Shown here: positions 1 through 8,734 of the stretch, piece by piece
How the letters are laid out: each line of letters starts with the position of its first letter
How positions within the stretch are numbered: position 1 is the stretch's first letter
Notes under the pieces: generated by a model
Told to the model about the DNA's origin: nothing
Seen by the model: only the letters and a program-made list of their open reading frames with translations
Database searches by the model: none
Made by a program: the position numbers and the translations under genes
Source of the DNA: an uncultured Mycoplasmatota bacterium
Lineage (GTDB): Bacteria; Bacillota_I; Bacilli_A; RF39; UBA660
Assembly (NCBI GenBank): GCA_948470005.1
Contig: CAOKNI010000008.1
Coordinates: forward strand, 1-37,836
Direction of reading: 5' to 3'
DNA length: 37,836 nt

Positions 1-20
1 ATTTAAATTAATTTATCTTT

Positions 21-1007
21 TTATTTAGTGAGTACTTGACAGGTACTAGCATCTTCTTTGCGCTTCCGAATAAATACAGGTACAGTTAAGAGAATAATGG
101 AACTTGTTCCCCAGCAAAGCCAATATCCATTACTGCGGAAACTTAAAAGGTTTATTAATATGTTCCTATAATATTCTAAATTATAAGGTTTTATAGTGGC
201 GATGGTGGTTCTTTCTGATGTGATAAAGCCATTTAACGCTGGTAATAAAATTATGCCCGATATCATAATGCCGATTAAACTATATAAAAAGGTTTTAGAT
301 AAGATTAAAAAAATTTTTTTTACTCCTTCTTTTTTATAGTTTACTAAAGCAAGAATAATACCATAAATAGCGATAATAAGAGACATCATATAAACAAAAT
401 AAAAACTGGAAATAAAAGTAAAAGCTAATACTAATGTATAAAATAAATATTTGTCTTCTTTAATTACTTTTTCAATGCCAATTAATAAAAATGGAAATAA
501 AATTAATGCATTAGTAAAATACGGATGACGAGGGCTGGCATAAAGAACATAATAACTAAATGTATAAAGGAGTGATCCGATACAAGATGAAGTAATATTC
601 AACTTTTTATATTTAGCAAAGCACAAAAAGGCAAAACCAACAAAATAAATACGCACTAAAATAATAATACTATAAAAGTTTACGATAAAACTATCGGGGA
701 AGAAAATAACAAAATAAGAAAAAATATCACCAATTATGTAGTAAGCAAGATTACTAAACATATCTATTCCTAAATTTAAATTCCATGTGAAGGCAGATAA
801 TTCGCCTAGAAAAGTAGTTAAAATATTTTTAAAGTATTGCAAAGTAATAATATGTTGATTTAAACCGTCAGATTTCCATAGTAAATCTTTATTTTGAAAG
901 TTAAATATAGTTATTAAAATTAATGCTAAAATAGCAAATAAACCTGAATAAAGAAGAAGGCTTTTTAGAAATTTAAATTTAATTATTTTGTTTTTTCGAT
1001 TTTCCAT
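21..1007 (-). pseudogene. truncated YfhO-family membrane protein (GT-C type)
   Basis: Clear paralogue of the N-terminal third of the YfhO protein at 12104-14947: shared stretches include GIDMFSN, PRHPYF and [12 protein letters not shown]. It has several membrane segments. YfhO proteins are GT-C enzymes that add sugars to lipoteichoic or wall teichoic acids outside the membrane. Only 328 residues are encoded against 947 in the paralogue. Homology stops right after the KRKE motif, and an unrelated tail of about ten residues (DASTCQVLTK) leads to TAA. The second half of the membrane region and the extracytoplasmic domain are missing. An AGGAG site precedes the ATG, and the gene follows the NUDIX gene by about 30 bases, so it should be transcribed. 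Whether the rest of the gene lies left of the window cannot be seen. It is probably non-functional. Confidence 0.75.
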
Positions 1008-1038
1008 TTTAAGTCTCCTTTTTATTAAGTATTATGTA

Positions 1039-1608
1039 TTAAGAAAAATTTAATATGTATGTTAAAAGAACGCCGACTGTACGGTCTTCATGAATTTTAT
1101 TTTCACGGCATAATTCTAATATCTCTTTAAAAGAATACCAATTATAGCCATTTATTATTTCGTTTTCTTCTAATTTGGGTCCGGTTTTATTTTTGGCGTA
1201 ATCTGTTACTTCATAATAATATAGGTCCCAAACGATTGAAGAACCAGCTGGAGACTTTTTAATTAAACGAGGATTTTTAATATCAAGTCCTACTTCTTCT
1301 AATACTTCTTTAATTACGGTTTTTGAAGCATAGTTATCAATATTGTCTTTTTTTAAAGAATCATGAAAATCTTCAATACTATCAAACACTTTTCCACCAG
1401 GAAGACGATAATCCCATGAATTTAATTCATAGCGAAACTCCCTAGATAGTAAAATCTCCTTGGTTATTTTATTAATAATTATAGCTCTAATTCCAGGTGG
1501 GCGTCTCGTTATTAAACGTTTAATAGTTTTAGTTGTACTATCAATAATAAACTCCTCTTCTGTTTCTACTAATTCAAAAATGCCTTTACTATATAATACT
1601 TTTTCCAT
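1039..1608 (-). CDS. NUDIX hydrolase, ADP-ribose pyrophosphatase-like
   Basis: A 189-residue NUDIX fold. The NUDIX box is split: it starts at LPGGK, continues after an insertion of about 20 residues, and ends with KEVLEEVGLD, where the metal-binding glutamates sit. The usual REUxEE arginine is lysine. ADP-ribose or nucleotide-sugar pyrophosphatase is the nearest general class (family knowledge). The substrate cannot be read from sequence. The gene starts 2 bases after the GatD-like stop and lies in the same minus-strand operon. Its location beside cell-envelope genes suggests, by inference only, clean-up of a sugar nucleotide. Confidence 0.85.
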   Translation of the reverse strand: MEKVLYSKGIFELVETEEEFIIDSTTKTIKRLITRRPPGIRAIIINKITKEILLSREFRYELNSWDYRLPGGKVFDSIEDFHDSLKKDNIDNYASKTVIKEVLEEVGLDIKNPRLIKKSPAGSSIVWDLYYYEVTDYAKNKTGPKLEENEIINGYNWYSFKEILELCRENKIHEDRTVGVLLTYILNFS

Positions 1609-1610
1609 GT

Positions 1611-2207
1611 TTAGCTCTCCTTACTTTCTATTAAAAGATTTATAAAATAATCTAACAGTTTAGGATTACGTGCTAAGATAGGTCCAATAATAGTTGTGGC
1701 AAAAAAATTATTTTTATTGTACCCTTCCATAAAAGTCCCGTCATTACCTATACCTTGCTCCATATTAAATAATAGTTTATCTGTTGATTTAATTAAATAT
1801 TCTGTGTTTTGAAATCCTTTAATGTAATCTTGACATAATGAGCAAGTAGCTTTTACATCACTTACAATTCGTTCTTCTTTCTCTTCAATAGTGTATAATC
1901 CTAAATACGCAAAAATACTTATCGCATTTCCTGTTACTAAAAATATTTTATCTTTTTTAATGTAATTTAAGATTTCATCTTTAAAGGGAGCAAGGTAACT
2001 TTTTACTAATTCTAATTCTTTTTTACGACCACTTCCAATATAAAGAAAATCATATTTTAAAAAGTCTAAATCTTTCTCATGATTAATATTAATAATATTA
2101 ACTTTAATATCTTTTTTTTCTAAAGCATATTTTAGAGCTTTAATATTTCCGTTTTCACCATAGAGGTTTAGCTCATAGGGAAATAAATGGGCTATGGTTA
2201 TTTGCAT
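1611..2207 (-). CDS. GatD-like class I amidotransferase homologue, catalytic residues missing
   Basis: A 198-residue homologue of GatD, the glutaminase half of lipid II isoglutaminyl synthase, which normally frees ammonia for MurT to amidate D-Glu of lipid II. The N-terminus (LNLYGENGNIKAL) and the late GPILARNP stretch align well with GatD. The nucleophile region that reads ICGGYQ in GatD reads LVTGNAIS here, so Thr92 replaces the Cys. The GTYLHGP segment reads ATTIIGP, so Ile174 replaces the His. The IGGGSDREQ and NHGGRT motifs are also lost. It overlaps the MurT-like stop by a few bases, which fits a complex with that protein. It is unlikely to hydrolyse glutamine and may be a structural or repurposed partner. 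Confidence 0.8.
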   Translation of the reverse strand: MQITIAHLFPYELNLYGENGNIKALKYALEKKDIKVNIININHEKDLDFLKYDFLYIGSGRKKELELVKSYLAPFKDEILNYIKKDKIFLVTGNAISIFAYLGLYTIEEKEERIVSDVKATCSLCQDYIKGFQNTEYLIKSTDKLLFNMEQGIGNDGTFMEGYNKNNFFATTIIGPILARNPKLLDYFINLLIESKES

Positions 2208-3526
2208 GATGAATCCTCCTTAAAAGTGTTAGTAAATGGTAAAACATAATCAAAGTTTAAAATACCATAAACAATTTCTACTGAATCGCTTAAAACAATA
2301 TCTTTTATTTCCGAAATGGTATCTGCCATTATAATTTTATCTTCAGGAATACCAGCTAAAATGAGCCTAGCTCTAATATTTTTCTTATCAATACCACAAG
2401 CATAAACTTTATTTAGTGAAGCATTATTTAAAAGCTCAAATTCAATATCATACAACCAAGAAATGTCAAAGTGGTCATAGCGACGTGATATTTCTTTCCA
2501 GCCAATTATAATATCCTTAGGGCGATTATCATTTAAAACATTAAAGATGGCACTATTATAGGTAGTCGAATTTTCAGCTTTACAACTTAAAGCTTTAAAA
2601 ATAATGGCACTATTTCTAAACTCTTCTATACTTGACTTATTTAACTTATTAATACTTTTAGTTAAAAATTTTTGGTCTATTCCTAAATTTTTCAAAGTAG
2701 TATAAGCGGCCATAGTATTATAAGCATTATATAATTTACTTCCGCCAATTGAAATTTTAAAGCCTTCTATTTCAAAGTTTTTGGCCTCTAAGTCAAGATT
2801 TCTGCCAATAACATCAGGCTCTTGATAAAAAAACTCGCATTCAGGACAGTGATATTTCCCTAATGTTTCAAAATTGTAATAATCATATTCTAAAAAAGCA
2901 TGGCAATATGGGCAATGATATATGTTTAAATTTTCAAATATTTGATGAAAATAACTATATTTATTTTGAGCAAGACTGTAATAAAGATTGGTATTTGGTA
3001 AGTCTTTTTCAAATTTTCTTAAAAAAGGGTCATCCATATTTGTGATAATCTTAGCATCAGGAGTGATACTTTCCTTTAATTCTTCATAAATAATGTCGAC
3101 ATTGAACTGTCTTGGAGGTTGATCTTTGGTGATATTAGTTATAACGATATAATCCGGATTTATTTCAGCAAAAATTTCTTTAGCATAACGTTCATCTATT
3201 TCAATTACTAAATAATCAGCTTTTACTTTGCCAAAGATATTAGAGTACTTAATAAAACTAGAAGTTATTCCCCAAGCAAGATTAGAACCTGCATCATTAA
3301 AACAGACTTTATAACCTAAATCTCTTAAAACTCCAGCGATAAGTTTTGAAGTACTACCTTTTCCTGATGAGCCGGTTACCGCAATTTTTATTTGCGGATA
3401 CTTTAATTTTTTCATTAAATTTTTGTCTAAACTTAAAGCTACTTTTCCAGGAAGAGAACTTCCACGATGAAGAATAAAGCCAAAAAAAGTTATGATTTTA
3501 CCAACGATAATTGCTAATGTTTTCAT
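2198..3526 (-). CDS. MurT-like Mur ligase family protein (DUF1727)
   Basis: A 442-residue Mur-ligase-type ATPase. The P-loop is GSSGKGSTS with Lys56. A MurT-type zinc ribbon is formed by C205/C208 and C227/C230 (CPYC and CPEC). The C-terminal DUF1727-like domain keeps DISWLYDIEFE. MurT uses ATP to activate the D-Glu carboxylate of lipid II for amidation. Divergence: the KNPAG motif usual in this C-terminal domain is not recognisable (CKAENSTTYN stands there), and about 14 extra residues follow LNDN. Paired with a GatD-like protein lacking its active site, it may use free ammonia or have another substrate. It heads the operon and faces glmS. The start at 3526 has an AGGTGA site upstream. Confidence 0.8.
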   Translation of the reverse strand: MKTLAIIVGKIITFFGFILHRGSSLPGKVALSLDKNLMKKLKYPQIKIAVTGSSGKGSTSKLIAGVLRDLGYKVCFNDAGSNLAWGITSSFIKYSNIFGKVKADYLVIEIDERYAKEIFAEINPDYIVITNITKDQPPRQFNVDIIYEELKESITPDAKIITNMDDPFLRKFEKDLPNTNLYYSLAQNKYSYFHQIFENLNIYHCPYCHAFLEYDYYNFETLGKYHCPECEFFYQEPDVIGRNLDLEAKNFEIEGFKISIGGSKLYNAYNTMAAYTTLKNLGIDQKFLTKSINKLNKSSIEEFRNSAIIFKALSCKAENSTTYNSAIFNVLNDNRPKDIIIGWKEISRRYDHFDISWLYDIEFELLNNASLNKVYACGIDKKNIRARLILAGIPEDKIIMADTISEIKDIVLSDSVEIVYGILNFDYVLPFTNTFKEDSSCK

Positions 3527-3542
3527 ATGTTCACCTATATTA

Positions 3543-3571
3543 ATTTTACCATTTATTTTAAAAATTTTAAA
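3543..3571 (-). promoter_or_regulatory. putative promoter of the MurT/GatD-like operon
   Basis: On the minus strand: -35 TTTAAA (3566-3571), 17-base spacer, -10 TAAAAT (3543-3548), about 17 bases upstream of the ATG. The -35 is weak. It lies back to back with the glmS promoter. Confidence 0.5.
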
Positions 3572-3578
3572 CGTTAAA

Positions 3579-3607
3579 TTGACATACTTTTAGTTTTATA
3601 GTACTAT
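3579..3607 (+). promoter_or_regulatory. glmS promoter, sigma-A type
   Basis: -35 TTGACA (3579-3584), 17-base spacer, -10 TACTAT (3602-3607), then AGGAGG at 3617-3622 and ATG at 3631. The predicted leader is only about 15-20 bases, which leaves no room for a glmS ribozyme. Confidence 0.8.
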
Positions 3608-3630
3608 TTTTTTAGTAGGAGGTAAAAAAT

Positions 3631-5448
3631 ATGTGTGGAATTGTAGGATACATTGGTAAAAATGATGCTGCTCCTATTTTAATTAATGGGCTTACTTCTT
3701 TAGAATATAGAGGTTATGACTCAGCAGGTATCGCTTTAATGGATAACAATGCTATTAAAGTTTTTAAAGAAAAAGGAAGAGTTAAAAACATATTAGAAAA
3801 TAATCAAATAAATATAAAAAGCACGATGGGTATTGCTCATACAAGGTGGGCTACACATGGTGCTCCTAGCAAAAGAAATGCCCATCCTCATATGGATAAT
3901 AGTGAAGAATTCGCAGTTGTACATAATGGGATAATTGAAAATTATTTAGAACTTAAAGACTTTTTAGTTAGTAAAGGATATCATTTTGATTCGGATACGG
4001 ATAGTGAAGTCATTCCTAATTTAATGCATTATTATTATAAAGAGACAAATGATGTTTTAACTTCTTTAGCGAAGAGTATTAAAGCGTTAAAGGGAAGCTT
4101 TGCTATTTTGGTTATGAGTGTAAAATCGAATTATATTTTAGCGGCAAAAATGAATAGTCCTTTAGTTATAGGGGAAGGAGTGCAAGAAAACTTCTTAGCA
4201 TCAGATGTCCCAGCGATACTTGATTATACCCAAGATGTTTACTTTATGGATGACGGAGATATTGCGGTTATAGAAGCTAATAGTATAAATTTTTATAATT
4301 TTGAACTTAAAGAAATTAAAAAGAAAAAACATATTATTGATTGGGATAAAAATGCAGTCGATAAACAGGGATATGCAGATTATATGCTAAAGGAGATTCA
4401 TGAGCAGCCAAATGCGATAAAAGAAACTTTAGCAGGTCGGATTAGTTTACAAAGTAAATGTAGTTTTATAGATTTAGATATTAAAAAAGAATATTTAGAT
4501 AATATTAATAAAATTTATATTGTTGCTTGCGGAACAGCTATGCATGCTGGGAAAGTTGGAAAAGTGGCAGTAGAAAACTTATGTAAAATAGCAACACATG
4601 TTATGGCAGCAAGTGAATTTAGATATGGTAATCCTTTAGTAGATGCAAATACCTTATGTATATTTATAAGCCAATCAGGCGAAACAGCCGATACAATTGC
4701 AGCGCTCAAGCTTGCTAAGGAAAAAAAGGCCAAGACTATTGCTATCACTAATGTAATAGGCTCTTCTATCACTAGAGAAGCAGAGCATGTAATATTCACT
4801 CATGCAGGCCCTGAAATCGCAGTGGCATCTACCAAAGCTTATGTATCACAGGTAGCTATTATTGTAACTCTTGCCATTTATTTAGCAGAAATAATGAATA
4901 CTAGTGATGATAAAATATTATGGGAATTAAAAAAAGAATTGTTAGAATTTCCGAATAAGATAAATGATATTTTAAGCATGGAAAATCAAATTAAGGAAAT
5001 TGCTCAAAAATTAAGTAAAGAAAAAAATATGTTTTATATTGGGCGCGGAAACGATTATAATACAGCGCTTGAAGGCTCTTTAAAACTTAAAGAAATTGCC
5101 TATATTCATAGCGAAGCTTATCCGGCTGGTGAACTTAAGCACGGGCCTATTGCTTTAATTGAAAAAGGCTCTTATGTAGTGGGTATTATTACAGATAGTA
5201 ATTTATATTCAAAAACACTTAGTAACTTAGAAGAAGTGATAACTAGAGGAGCGAATGTTATTTTAGTAACAAATGAGGCTATCCATGGTAAAGGTATGAA
5301 TATAATAAACATTCCAGAAAGTAATCCAATATTATCGCCAATTCTTGCGATTGTTCCTTTGCAATTACTTGCTTATTATGTTTCTAAGGAAAAAGGTTTA
5401 GATGTAGATAAGCCAAGAAACTTAGCAAAGTCAGTTACTGTGGAATAA
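3631..5448 (+). CDS. glmS: glutamine-fructose-6-phosphate aminotransferase (isomerizing)
   Basis: A 605-residue GlmS, usual length. It makes glucosamine-6-phosphate from fructose-6-phosphate and glutamine, the entry step to UDP-GlcNAc for peptidoglycan and teichoic-acid linkage units. The class II glutaminase domain begins with the Cys2 nucleophile (MCGIVGYIG) and includes RGYDSAG, HTRWATHG and HNGIIENY. Two SIS domains follow, with SQSGETADT and the C-terminal KHGPIAL and DKPRNLAKSVTVE signatures. It stands alone on the plus strand with its own promoter and terminator. Confidence 0.98.
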   Translation: MCGIVGYIGKNDAAPILINGLTSLEYRGYDSAGIALMDNNAIKVFKEKGRVKNILENNQINIKSTMGIAHTRWATHGAPSKRNAHPHMDNSEEFAVVHNGIIENYLELKDFLVSKGYHFDSDTDSEVIPNLMHYYYKETNDVLTSLAKSIKALKGSFAILVMSVKSNYILAAKMNSPLVIGEGVQENFLASDVPAILDYTQDVYFMDDGDIAVIEANSINFYNFELKEIKKKKHIIDWDKNAVDKQGYADYMLKEIHEQPNAIKETLAGRISLQSKCSFIDLDIKKEYLDNINKIYIVACGTAMHAGKVGKVAVENLCKIATHVMAASEFRYGNPLVDANTLCIFISQSGETADTIAALKLAKEKKAKTIAITNVIGSSITREAEHVIFTHAGPEIAVASTKAYVSQVAIIVTLAIYLAEIMNTSDDKILWELKKELLEFPNKINDILSMENQIKEIAQKLSKEKNMFYIGRGNDYNTALEGSLKLKEIAYIHSEAYPAGELKHGPIALIEKGSYVVGIITDSNLYSKTLSNLEEVITRGANVILVTNEAIHGKGMNIINIPESNPILSPILAIVPLQLLAYYVSKEKGLDVDKPRNLAKSVTVE

Positions 5449-5514
5449 AATTATTTAGAATTGAAAAATTTAATTGAGCATTAGAAGTTCATTTATTATA
5501 CTTTTTTAAAACTT

Positions 5515-5541
5515 TTGAAGGGGCTTTTGGCCCTTTTTTGA
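5515..5541 (+). terminator. rho-independent terminator after glmS
   Basis: A GC-rich hairpin (AAGGGGC paired with GGCCCTT, short T loop) followed by a T run, about 70 bases after the glmS stop. Confidence 0.9.
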
Positions 5542-5684
5542 TTTGTATTCATTTTAGTGATTACTTAGTTTTATAAAATTTTAATTACTTAAATAATTAT
5601 AATACGTATCGAAATAGTATATTATCTTTCTTGACATCCATGATTGATGCTATAAATCCATTATTTTTGTCAACGAGGTGAATT

Positions 5685-5876
5685 ATGGTAAAAATTACAT
5701 TAAAAGAATTTAAAGATAAAAGCAATATTGAAGTTATTGAATCAATTATGAAATTGAATAATGGCTATGCTACATCCAAAGAACTATCTAATTTTGACAT
5801 TCATAGAATGTATCTTAAAATCATGAAAGAAAAAAGTATAATAGAAAAAAGTGGTAATAAAGAAAAAGTGGTCAAT
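5685..5876 (+). pseudogene. N-terminal fragment of an AbiEi-type antitoxin/HTH regulator
   Basis: About 62 residues resemble the winged-helix N-terminus of AbiEi-family antitoxins and related regulators (IMKLNNGYATSKEL, then an arginine-containing helix and KEKSIIEKSG). AbiEi normally pairs with the AbiEii nucleotidyltransferase toxin. Here the homology ends where the frame enters a hairpin and then the antisense of the tagD-like gene, where it runs on without meaning to a stop at 6002. A ribosome binding site (GAGGTGAA) and a TTGACA (5631-5636) remain upstream. No toxin gene is present. A remnant is the best reading; a small functional HTH protein is less likely. Confidence 0.5.
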
Positions 5877-5895
5877 AACTTCGACACACTTTTTT
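5863..5895. terminator. bidirectional terminator hairpin
   Basis: AAAAAGTG-GTC pairs with GACACACTTTTT around a 9-base loop. A-rich and T-rich flanks allow it to end both the plus-strand fragment and the minus-strand teichoic-acid operon that stops at 5904. Confidence 0.65.
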
Positions 5896-5903
5896 ATTAT
5901 TTA

Positions 5904-6311
5904 TTACTCCTCGTCTTTATGAGCTGCGACAAAATTGCGATAGTTTGTGGAAGAATAATCACTTACTCTTTTAAAAAAGACAACATCACAATATTCTTCT
6001 AAATAAGTAAATTTATCACTGCCCTCCCAGTCGCTTCCCATAACTAGAACTTTAGCATCATATTTTTTAATATCGTCTACTTTTTGCTCCCAGTTTTCTT
6101 CTGGTATTACTTCGTCAACATATTTAATAGCTTCCATGATTATTTTTCGCTCTTCATAGTTTAAATATGAATGTTTATGTTTTATAGCATTAAATTCATC
6201 CGTAGAAATACCAACGATTAAATAGTCTCCTAGGCTTTTAGCAAATTTAAGTAAAGCTATATGCCCTGGTGTTAAAAGGTCAAATGTACCATATGTTATA
6301 ATTTTTTTCAT
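5904..6311 (-). CDS. tagD: TagD-like glycerol-3-phosphate cytidylyltransferase family protein
   Basis: A 135-residue protein aligned over its full length with TagD/TarD, which makes CDP-glycerol from CTP and glycerol-3-phosphate. It has YGTFDLL, GDYLIVGISTDEFN, YVDEVIPE, NWEQK and GSDWEG. Two active-site motifs differ. HxGH reads TPGH (Thr14 where TagD has a catalytic His, His17 kept), and RTEGISTT reads RVSDYSST. TxGH is normal in other members of the nucleotidyltransferase superfamily, so activity on a related substrate is possible. It is the last gene of the tagGH operon; AGGAGTGA at the end of the preceding gene is its ribosome binding site. Confidence 0.85.
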   Translation of the reverse strand: MKKIITYGTFDLLTPGHIALLKFAKSLGDYLIVGISTDEFNAIKHKHSYLNYEERKIIMEAIKYVDEVIPEENWEQKVDDIKKYDAKVLVMGSDWEGSDKFTYLEEYCDVVFFKRVSDYSSTNYRNFVAAHKDEE

Positions 6312-6317
6312 TAATTA

Positions 6318-7568
6318 TCACTCCTTAAATATTTTTCTTATAACTCTTATACTGGCATTGCCATCATCTAAATAGTTAAATTTTTTATTAAAATTTTGAT
6401 AAACTTTAGTATACTTTTTAGATAACTTATCAATATTTAATAAATTATTTTCAAGTTCTTCCTCTGTTTTGGCGATGGGTCCTGGTAATTCACTCAAAGA
6501 TATATAAAAGTCACGAAGGTTATTTTTATAGTCATCTAAGTCATACATATAAAATAGCATAGGCTTTTTTAAATTAGCAAAATCAAAGAAAACACTTGAA
6601 TAGTCTGTCATAATTATATCACTTACTAAATATAATTCGTTAATGTCATCATGGTGAGCAACATTATAAACAAAGCCTTCATAGGCACTTAAATCAATCT
6701 CTTTAGCAACAAAATAATGTGGACTAAAAAGAATGATATACTTATCAGCAAATTTTTCTTGCAATCTTTTAAAATCAATAGCAATATTGTATGTGTATCC
6801 TACGCCAGAAGTATGTTGGTTATCTCTGAATGTTGGTAAATAGAAAATTACTTTCTTATTAAATGGTATTCCAAGCCTCTTTTTAATATCATTTATTTCA
6901 CTATCTTTACGATTAAAAAGAGAATCGTTTCGGGGATATCCTTCTTCAATCATAATATGCTCTTTGCCCAAAGCTTTTAAATTAAAAGCCGAAGTAAAGA
7001 CTTTTGTACAATAGGCGGATGGTGATAAAAAATAATCAAACCGTGCAGCATCAATATCATTTCTCTTTCTTATTTCAGCGACAGTATTTAGAGAGGAGCC
7101 ATTTACTAGAATGTCGTATCTAAGCCTTTTTAGAGGAGTGCCATGCCAACATTGAACATATACTTGATTATCTTTTTTCTTTATTTCTTCGCCAATTATA
7201 GAGTTTACAATCCAATATTTAGCTATAGATAAATATTTATAATATTCGCTACTTTGAGATTTTATAATGTGAAGATTTTTAGTTGGCTTAACTTGATGTG
7301 CGGCGGGGTCTTTAAAAGCCCAGATAAATTTATAATCTTTAAATTCGGGCATTTTAATCATAGTCTCATAAATTGCTTTAGGACTACAGCCATAGTTTCG
7401 ACCACCAAAAGTCTCAAATAAAATAGTTTTATCATCTACTTCATATTTTTTATAATATTTGTTATAAATTCTTTTTTCACTAGATATTTTTAGGGCTCGA
7501 GCAAATTTACGGATAGTAACATTTTTTTTGCAAATATCAACAAGTATTTTTCTAATTTTTTTTAGCAT
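6318..7568 (-). CDS. CDP-glycerol glycerophosphotransferase family protein (TagB/TagF type)
   Basis: About 416 residues. It carries the family signatures in order: HGTPLKRLR (catalytic His), YLPTFRDN, FSPHYF where other members have HP, and TDYSSVFFDFANLKKPMLFY. Such enzymes add glycerol- or ribitol-phosphate units to undecaprenyl-linked teichoic-acid precursors at the inner membrane face. The ATG at 7568 is preferred because GGTGAA lies 6 bases upstream; a GTG at 7577 is in frame. The start overlaps the previous gene. It ends in TGA followed directly by an in-frame TAA, the only TGA-terminated intact gene seen here. Primer versus polymerase role cannot be told. Confidence 0.92.
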   Translation of the reverse strand: MLKKIRKILVDICKKNVTIRKFARALKISSEKRIYNKYYKKYEVDDKTILFETFGGRNYGCSPKAIYETMIKMPEFKDYKFIWAFKDPAAHQVKPTKNLHIIKSQSSEYYKYLSIAKYWIVNSIIGEEIKKKDNQVYVQCWHGTPLKRLRYDILVNGSSLNTVAEIRKRNDIDAARFDYFLSPSAYCTKVFTSAFNLKALGKEHIMIEEGYPRNDSLFNRKDSEINDIKKRLGIPFNKKVIFYLPTFRDNQHTSGVGYTYNIAIDFKRLQEKFADKYIILFSPHYFVAKEIDLSAYEGFVYNVAHHDDINELYLVSDIIMTDYSSVFFDFANLKKPMLFYMYDLDDYKNNLRDFYISLSELPGPIAKTEEELENNLLNIDKLSKKYTKVYQNFNKKFNYLDDGNASIRVIRKIFKE

Positions 7569-8733
7569 ATAATTCACCTTCTATTAAATCATATATTTTT
7601 TTGGTACTATCTTTAGTTAAATTAGTAACATATTTTTCACGAAACTTAGTAAAACTTTCAAAATCATATATGTCCGAATCAATTATCGATACAATATCTT
7701 TTAAATCTTTAGAGGTAACCATAGGTAATTCTGTAAATAAATTAATATTTAAACCATTTTCAACATCATATTCTTCATAATCATAAACATATAATAAAAT
7801 TTTTGTTTTTACAATGGCCGCTTCAATCATTAATGCCGAGTAATCCGTAATAACATAATCAGCTAGCTTTAATAAATCAGCATAATCAATATTAGGATTT
7901 AGTAGAACTTCTGTTGCATACTCATTTGATTTTGCTTTTTCAAGCGGATGCAATGTAACTATAAGATTATATCTATCTTTTAAAGCTTGTATTACTTCAG
8001 AGGTCCTACTGCGGCCGTTTTTGCGGAATGTTGGAGAATATAAAATTATTTTCTTATTTTTATCAAGATTAAAATTTTTAAATAGCTCTTTTTTATTAAT
8101 TTTCTTGTTGAGTAAATAATCTATATATGGTGTACCAATCGGTAATATTTTATATTGAGGAGTATTAAAAGCTTTACTAAATGGCTCAATCATTGCCTCA
8201 GAGCCAGATAAAATATAATCATAATTCTGATGTATTTTTAAAATTTTTGCTACTTTAGCACTCATACCATCTTTTTTACCAATTGTCTCACAACCAAACT
8301 GTTTGATAGCAGCTAAAGCATGCCACATTTGAATTATTATGGTATTTTTTTTATGATGCAATACACTTATTAAAATATTATATCCATCCGTTATAACAAC
8401 TTTCGATGTAGATAGATAGTACATTTGCTTATATAACAGAAAATAATATTTTAAACAATCTTTTAATTCTTTAAAAATCGTAAAGATAATTTTAGAATTT
8501 TTTTTGCTATGCAAAACTTTATTTAAGTTGCTTGATACTTTTTTACAGCTAACTTTTATCTCTACTTTAGAGTCATATTTCTTAAAATATTCGATTAATA
8601 AAGTATAATTAAGAGATGGCGCATTAGTTTGCCTACTAAGAAAGAAAACTCGATTTTTTTTAGTAGTGAATAGTTTAATAAAAAAGTAAATTATTTTTAA
8701 ATGAAAATTAAATAAATATAATAAAATAGTCAT
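7552..8733 (-). CDS. CDP-glycerol glycerophosphotransferase family protein
   Basis: 393 residues with a hydrophobic, basic N-terminus likely to touch the membrane. Motifs: MWHALAAIKQFG (His kept; HG[TV]P replaced by HALA), YSPTFRKNG, LHPLEK, TDYSALMIEAA. The altered HG motif is seen in some TarL/TagF relatives and may mean a different donor. It begins 1 base after tagH and overlaps the following transferase, so it belongs to the tagG-tagH-tagD operon. Stop is TAG. Assignment to the family is firm; the exact unit transferred is unknown. Confidence 0.88.
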   Translation of the reverse strand: MTILLYLFNFHLKIIYFFIKLFTTKKNRVFFLSRQTNAPSLNYTLLIEYFKKYDSKVEIKVSCKKVSSNLNKVLHSKKNSKIIFTIFKELKDCLKYYFLLYKQMYYLSTSKVVITDGYNILISVLHHKKNTIIIQMWHALAAIKQFGCETIGKKDGMSAKVAKILKIHQNYDYILSGSEAMIEPFSKAFNTPQYKILPIGTPYIDYLLNKKINKKELFKNFNLDKNKKIILYSPTFRKNGRSRTSEVIQALKDRYNLIVTLHPLEKAKSNEYATEVLLNPNIDYADLLKLADYVITDYSALMIEAAIVKTKILLYVYDYEEYDVENGLNINLFTELPMVTSKDLKDIVSIIDSDIYDFESFTKFREKYVTNLTKDSTKKIYDLIEGELYAKKN

Positions 8734-8734
8734 A

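Noticed and set aside
4515..4799. Open frame antisense to glmS
   Set aside because: No ribosome binding site or family resemblance; a shadow of glmS coding.
5877..6002. C-terminal half of the 105-residue plus-strand ORF
   Set aside because: It crosses a terminator hairpin and the antisense of tagD; no sign of real coding.
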